Shown: positions 63,010-64,000 of the stretch, in pieces | How the letters are laid out: every line of letters begins with the position of its first letter | Position numbering within the stretch: position 1 is the stretch's first letter | Assembly (NCBI GenBank): GCA_900708905.1 | Contig: CAADRB010000004.1 | Span: 2,421,685-2,485,684 of the forward strand | Reading direction: 5' to 3' | Source: Hymenolepis diminuta | Lineage: Eukaryota > Platyhelminthes > Cestoda > Cyclophyllidea > Hymenolepididae | Length of the DNA: 64,000 nt | Program-made: the position numbers and the translations under genes | The notes under the pieces: generated by a model | What the model was told of the DNA's origin: nothing | The model's input: only the letters and a program-made list of their open reading frames with translations | Databases searched by the model: none

Positions 63010-64000
63010 TTAACGCTTGGCTCTCTTAAGTTGGCGCTCCCTCAGTTTGATACGAGCATCAACTTCCTCTTCAATGTCCTCAAGGAAAGTTGAAGCATCA
63101 GGTCCACCCATAACACAAGTGTCGCCTGCTGAAACACTTCTACGACGCCTATTCAGGGGTTCATCAAAGTAGACACCAATATCACTATATGATCCAAATG
63201 GAGTACCACTTGGTGATGGACATTCCTTCCACAGCGCAAGATTTAATTTTGGAATCTGACTACATGAAACTAGGTCCTTCCGACTCTTTGGTCGTATGAA
63301 GGCATCCATTGTGACCTCTGTGATATTATCACCGTTTTCACAAATCACTCTTGACAAGGAACTACCAGCCTCTCGCAACTCTGCAAGCTGAGCAGTTGTG
63401 AAAAGACCCGGTGACTCATACCAAAGTCGATCACCTGCACGGAGTCTTTTGAACTGATCGGCGATGATACAAGCGAATGTAGGGCCCATTCTTGCTCCTG
63501 GCATAACATCTTCTAAAATACCGCCAACGAATAGATCAATATTTCCAGGATGACCGTAAACAGCACGAAGCTCCTCACGAATAGCCGGATCACGGATTCT
63601 GCTAGCCAGATCATCGAATGAATCAGGCGCTTCAGAGCTTCCAAGACCGCAAATCTTATATGCATAAGCTGTGTAGTGTTGGAGACCATGATCACGTCCA
63701 CGTTGAATATTCAATGACGCCAAATCAAGAGCCAACTGATTTGCCAGGGCAAAGAGTCTTTCAGTAAGCTCAGGATTCAATGATGGTCTACGAATTACAT
63801 CTCGAACACCATGGAACATAAGACCGCGAATAATGGGGTCCATACCTCCATCAGTAAGCATCTTATCAGGAGCGAAGAATGCCTTGTGTAGAAGGAGGTG
63901 ACCTTCAGGAATAGTTTCCCAGTTTTCATTCAAACGGAAGGTTATTGGAGAAACGAGGGTATGACCAAATCTGAAAGCGGCAGTAGCAAACTCATTGCTA
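63010..64000 (-). CDS. Peroxidasin-like animal haem peroxidase, C-terminal part
   Basis: Haem peroxidase that oxidises halides or organic donors with hydrogen peroxide. Family members are usually secreted or extracellular. The frame is open from the window edge (first full codon at 63999) to TAA at 63010-63012: 329 residues, no intron. EFATAAFRFGHTLV at the start contains the proximal haem His (visible residue 13). LNIQRGRDHG follows at about residues 96-105, with the conserved Asn that partners that His. Later blocks, FVGGILEDVMPGARMGPTFACIIADQFKRLRAGDRLWYE and SCSQIPKLNL, are typical of peroxidasins. After the domain there are about 70 residues: a basic RRRR stretch, then an acidic/basic helix-like end. 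I see no VWC domain and no membrane segment. The codon at 63931-63933 is TTG inside the domain, not a start. Distal His, Arg and any Ig/LRR domains lie outside the window. Confidence 0.93.
   Translation of the reverse strand, partial: SNEFATAAFRFGHTLVSPITFRLNENWETIPEGHLLLHKAFFAPDKMLTDGGMDPIIRGLMFHGVRDVIRRPSLNPELTERLFALANQLALDLASLNIQRGRDHGLQHYTAYAYKICGLGSSEAPDSFDDLASRIRDPAIREELRAVYGHPGNIDLFVGGILEDVMPGARMGPTFACIIADQFKRLRAGDRLWYESPGLFTTAQLAELREAGSSLSRVICENGDNITEVTMDAFIRPKSRKDLVSCSQIPKLNLALWKECPSPSGTPFGSYSDIGVYFDEPLNRRRRSVSAGDTCVMGGPDASTFLEDIEEEVDARIKLRERQLKRAKR

Noticed and set aside
63931..63933. Apparent start codon of the peroxidase frame
   Set aside because: It is TTG (Leu) in the middle of the haem-peroxidase domain; the frame continues upstream to the window edge with conserved residues including RFGH.

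Overview
This is an AT-rich eukaryotic window with long introns, very short introns (32-80 bp) beside multi-kilobase ones, and several kinds of decayed transposable element. A 32-bp intron, a degenerate Ty3/Gypsy element of the kind common in flatworms, an NK-2 homeobox gene and a peroxidasin-like peroxidase together suggest a parasitic flatworm, probably a tapeworm (inference; no organism-specific marker was seen). A run of 437 N at 32756-33192 shows it is a draft scaffold.

Layout. (1) 374-33856, + strand: one gene spread over 33.5 kb. Twelve exons join in perfect phase into a 611-residue Ser/Thr kinase of the DAPK/MLCK branch. The kinase domain (about residues 7-273) is followed by a novel-looking tail in which three consecutive phase-0 exons each carry the motif KIDLNG. 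(2) Its introns hold two mariner-type transposons in opposite orientation (23044-24367 and 31945-33301), copies of an undescribed dispersed repeat of roughly 300-380 bp, and a tRNA-headed SINE-like element. (3) 33857-46780 is a gene desert with possible homeodomain-type sites and weak orphan exon candidates. (4) 46780-49700 is a dead Ty3/Gypsy retrotransposon (gag-RT-RNase H-integrase order). (5) 51162-54933, + strand: a three-exon NK-2 class homeobox gene (353 aa by the chosen start) with a GC-rich, TATA-containing upstream region. (6) 54934-63009 is intergenic, with two GC-richer islands that may be regulatory. (7) 63010-64000, - strand: the C-terminal 329 codons of a peroxidasin-like haem peroxidase that runs off the window.

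The three genes look independent: a cytosolic signalling kinase, a nuclear transcription factor and a probably secreted peroxidase. Nothing indicates an operon. The most noteworthy items are the KIDLNG exon repeat in the kinase tail, the 597-bp perfectly identical inverted mariner cores with abrupt edges next to the N gap (assembly artefact or gene conversion), the dispersed repeat family, and NK-2-type sites in the homeobox promoter and 8 kb downstream.
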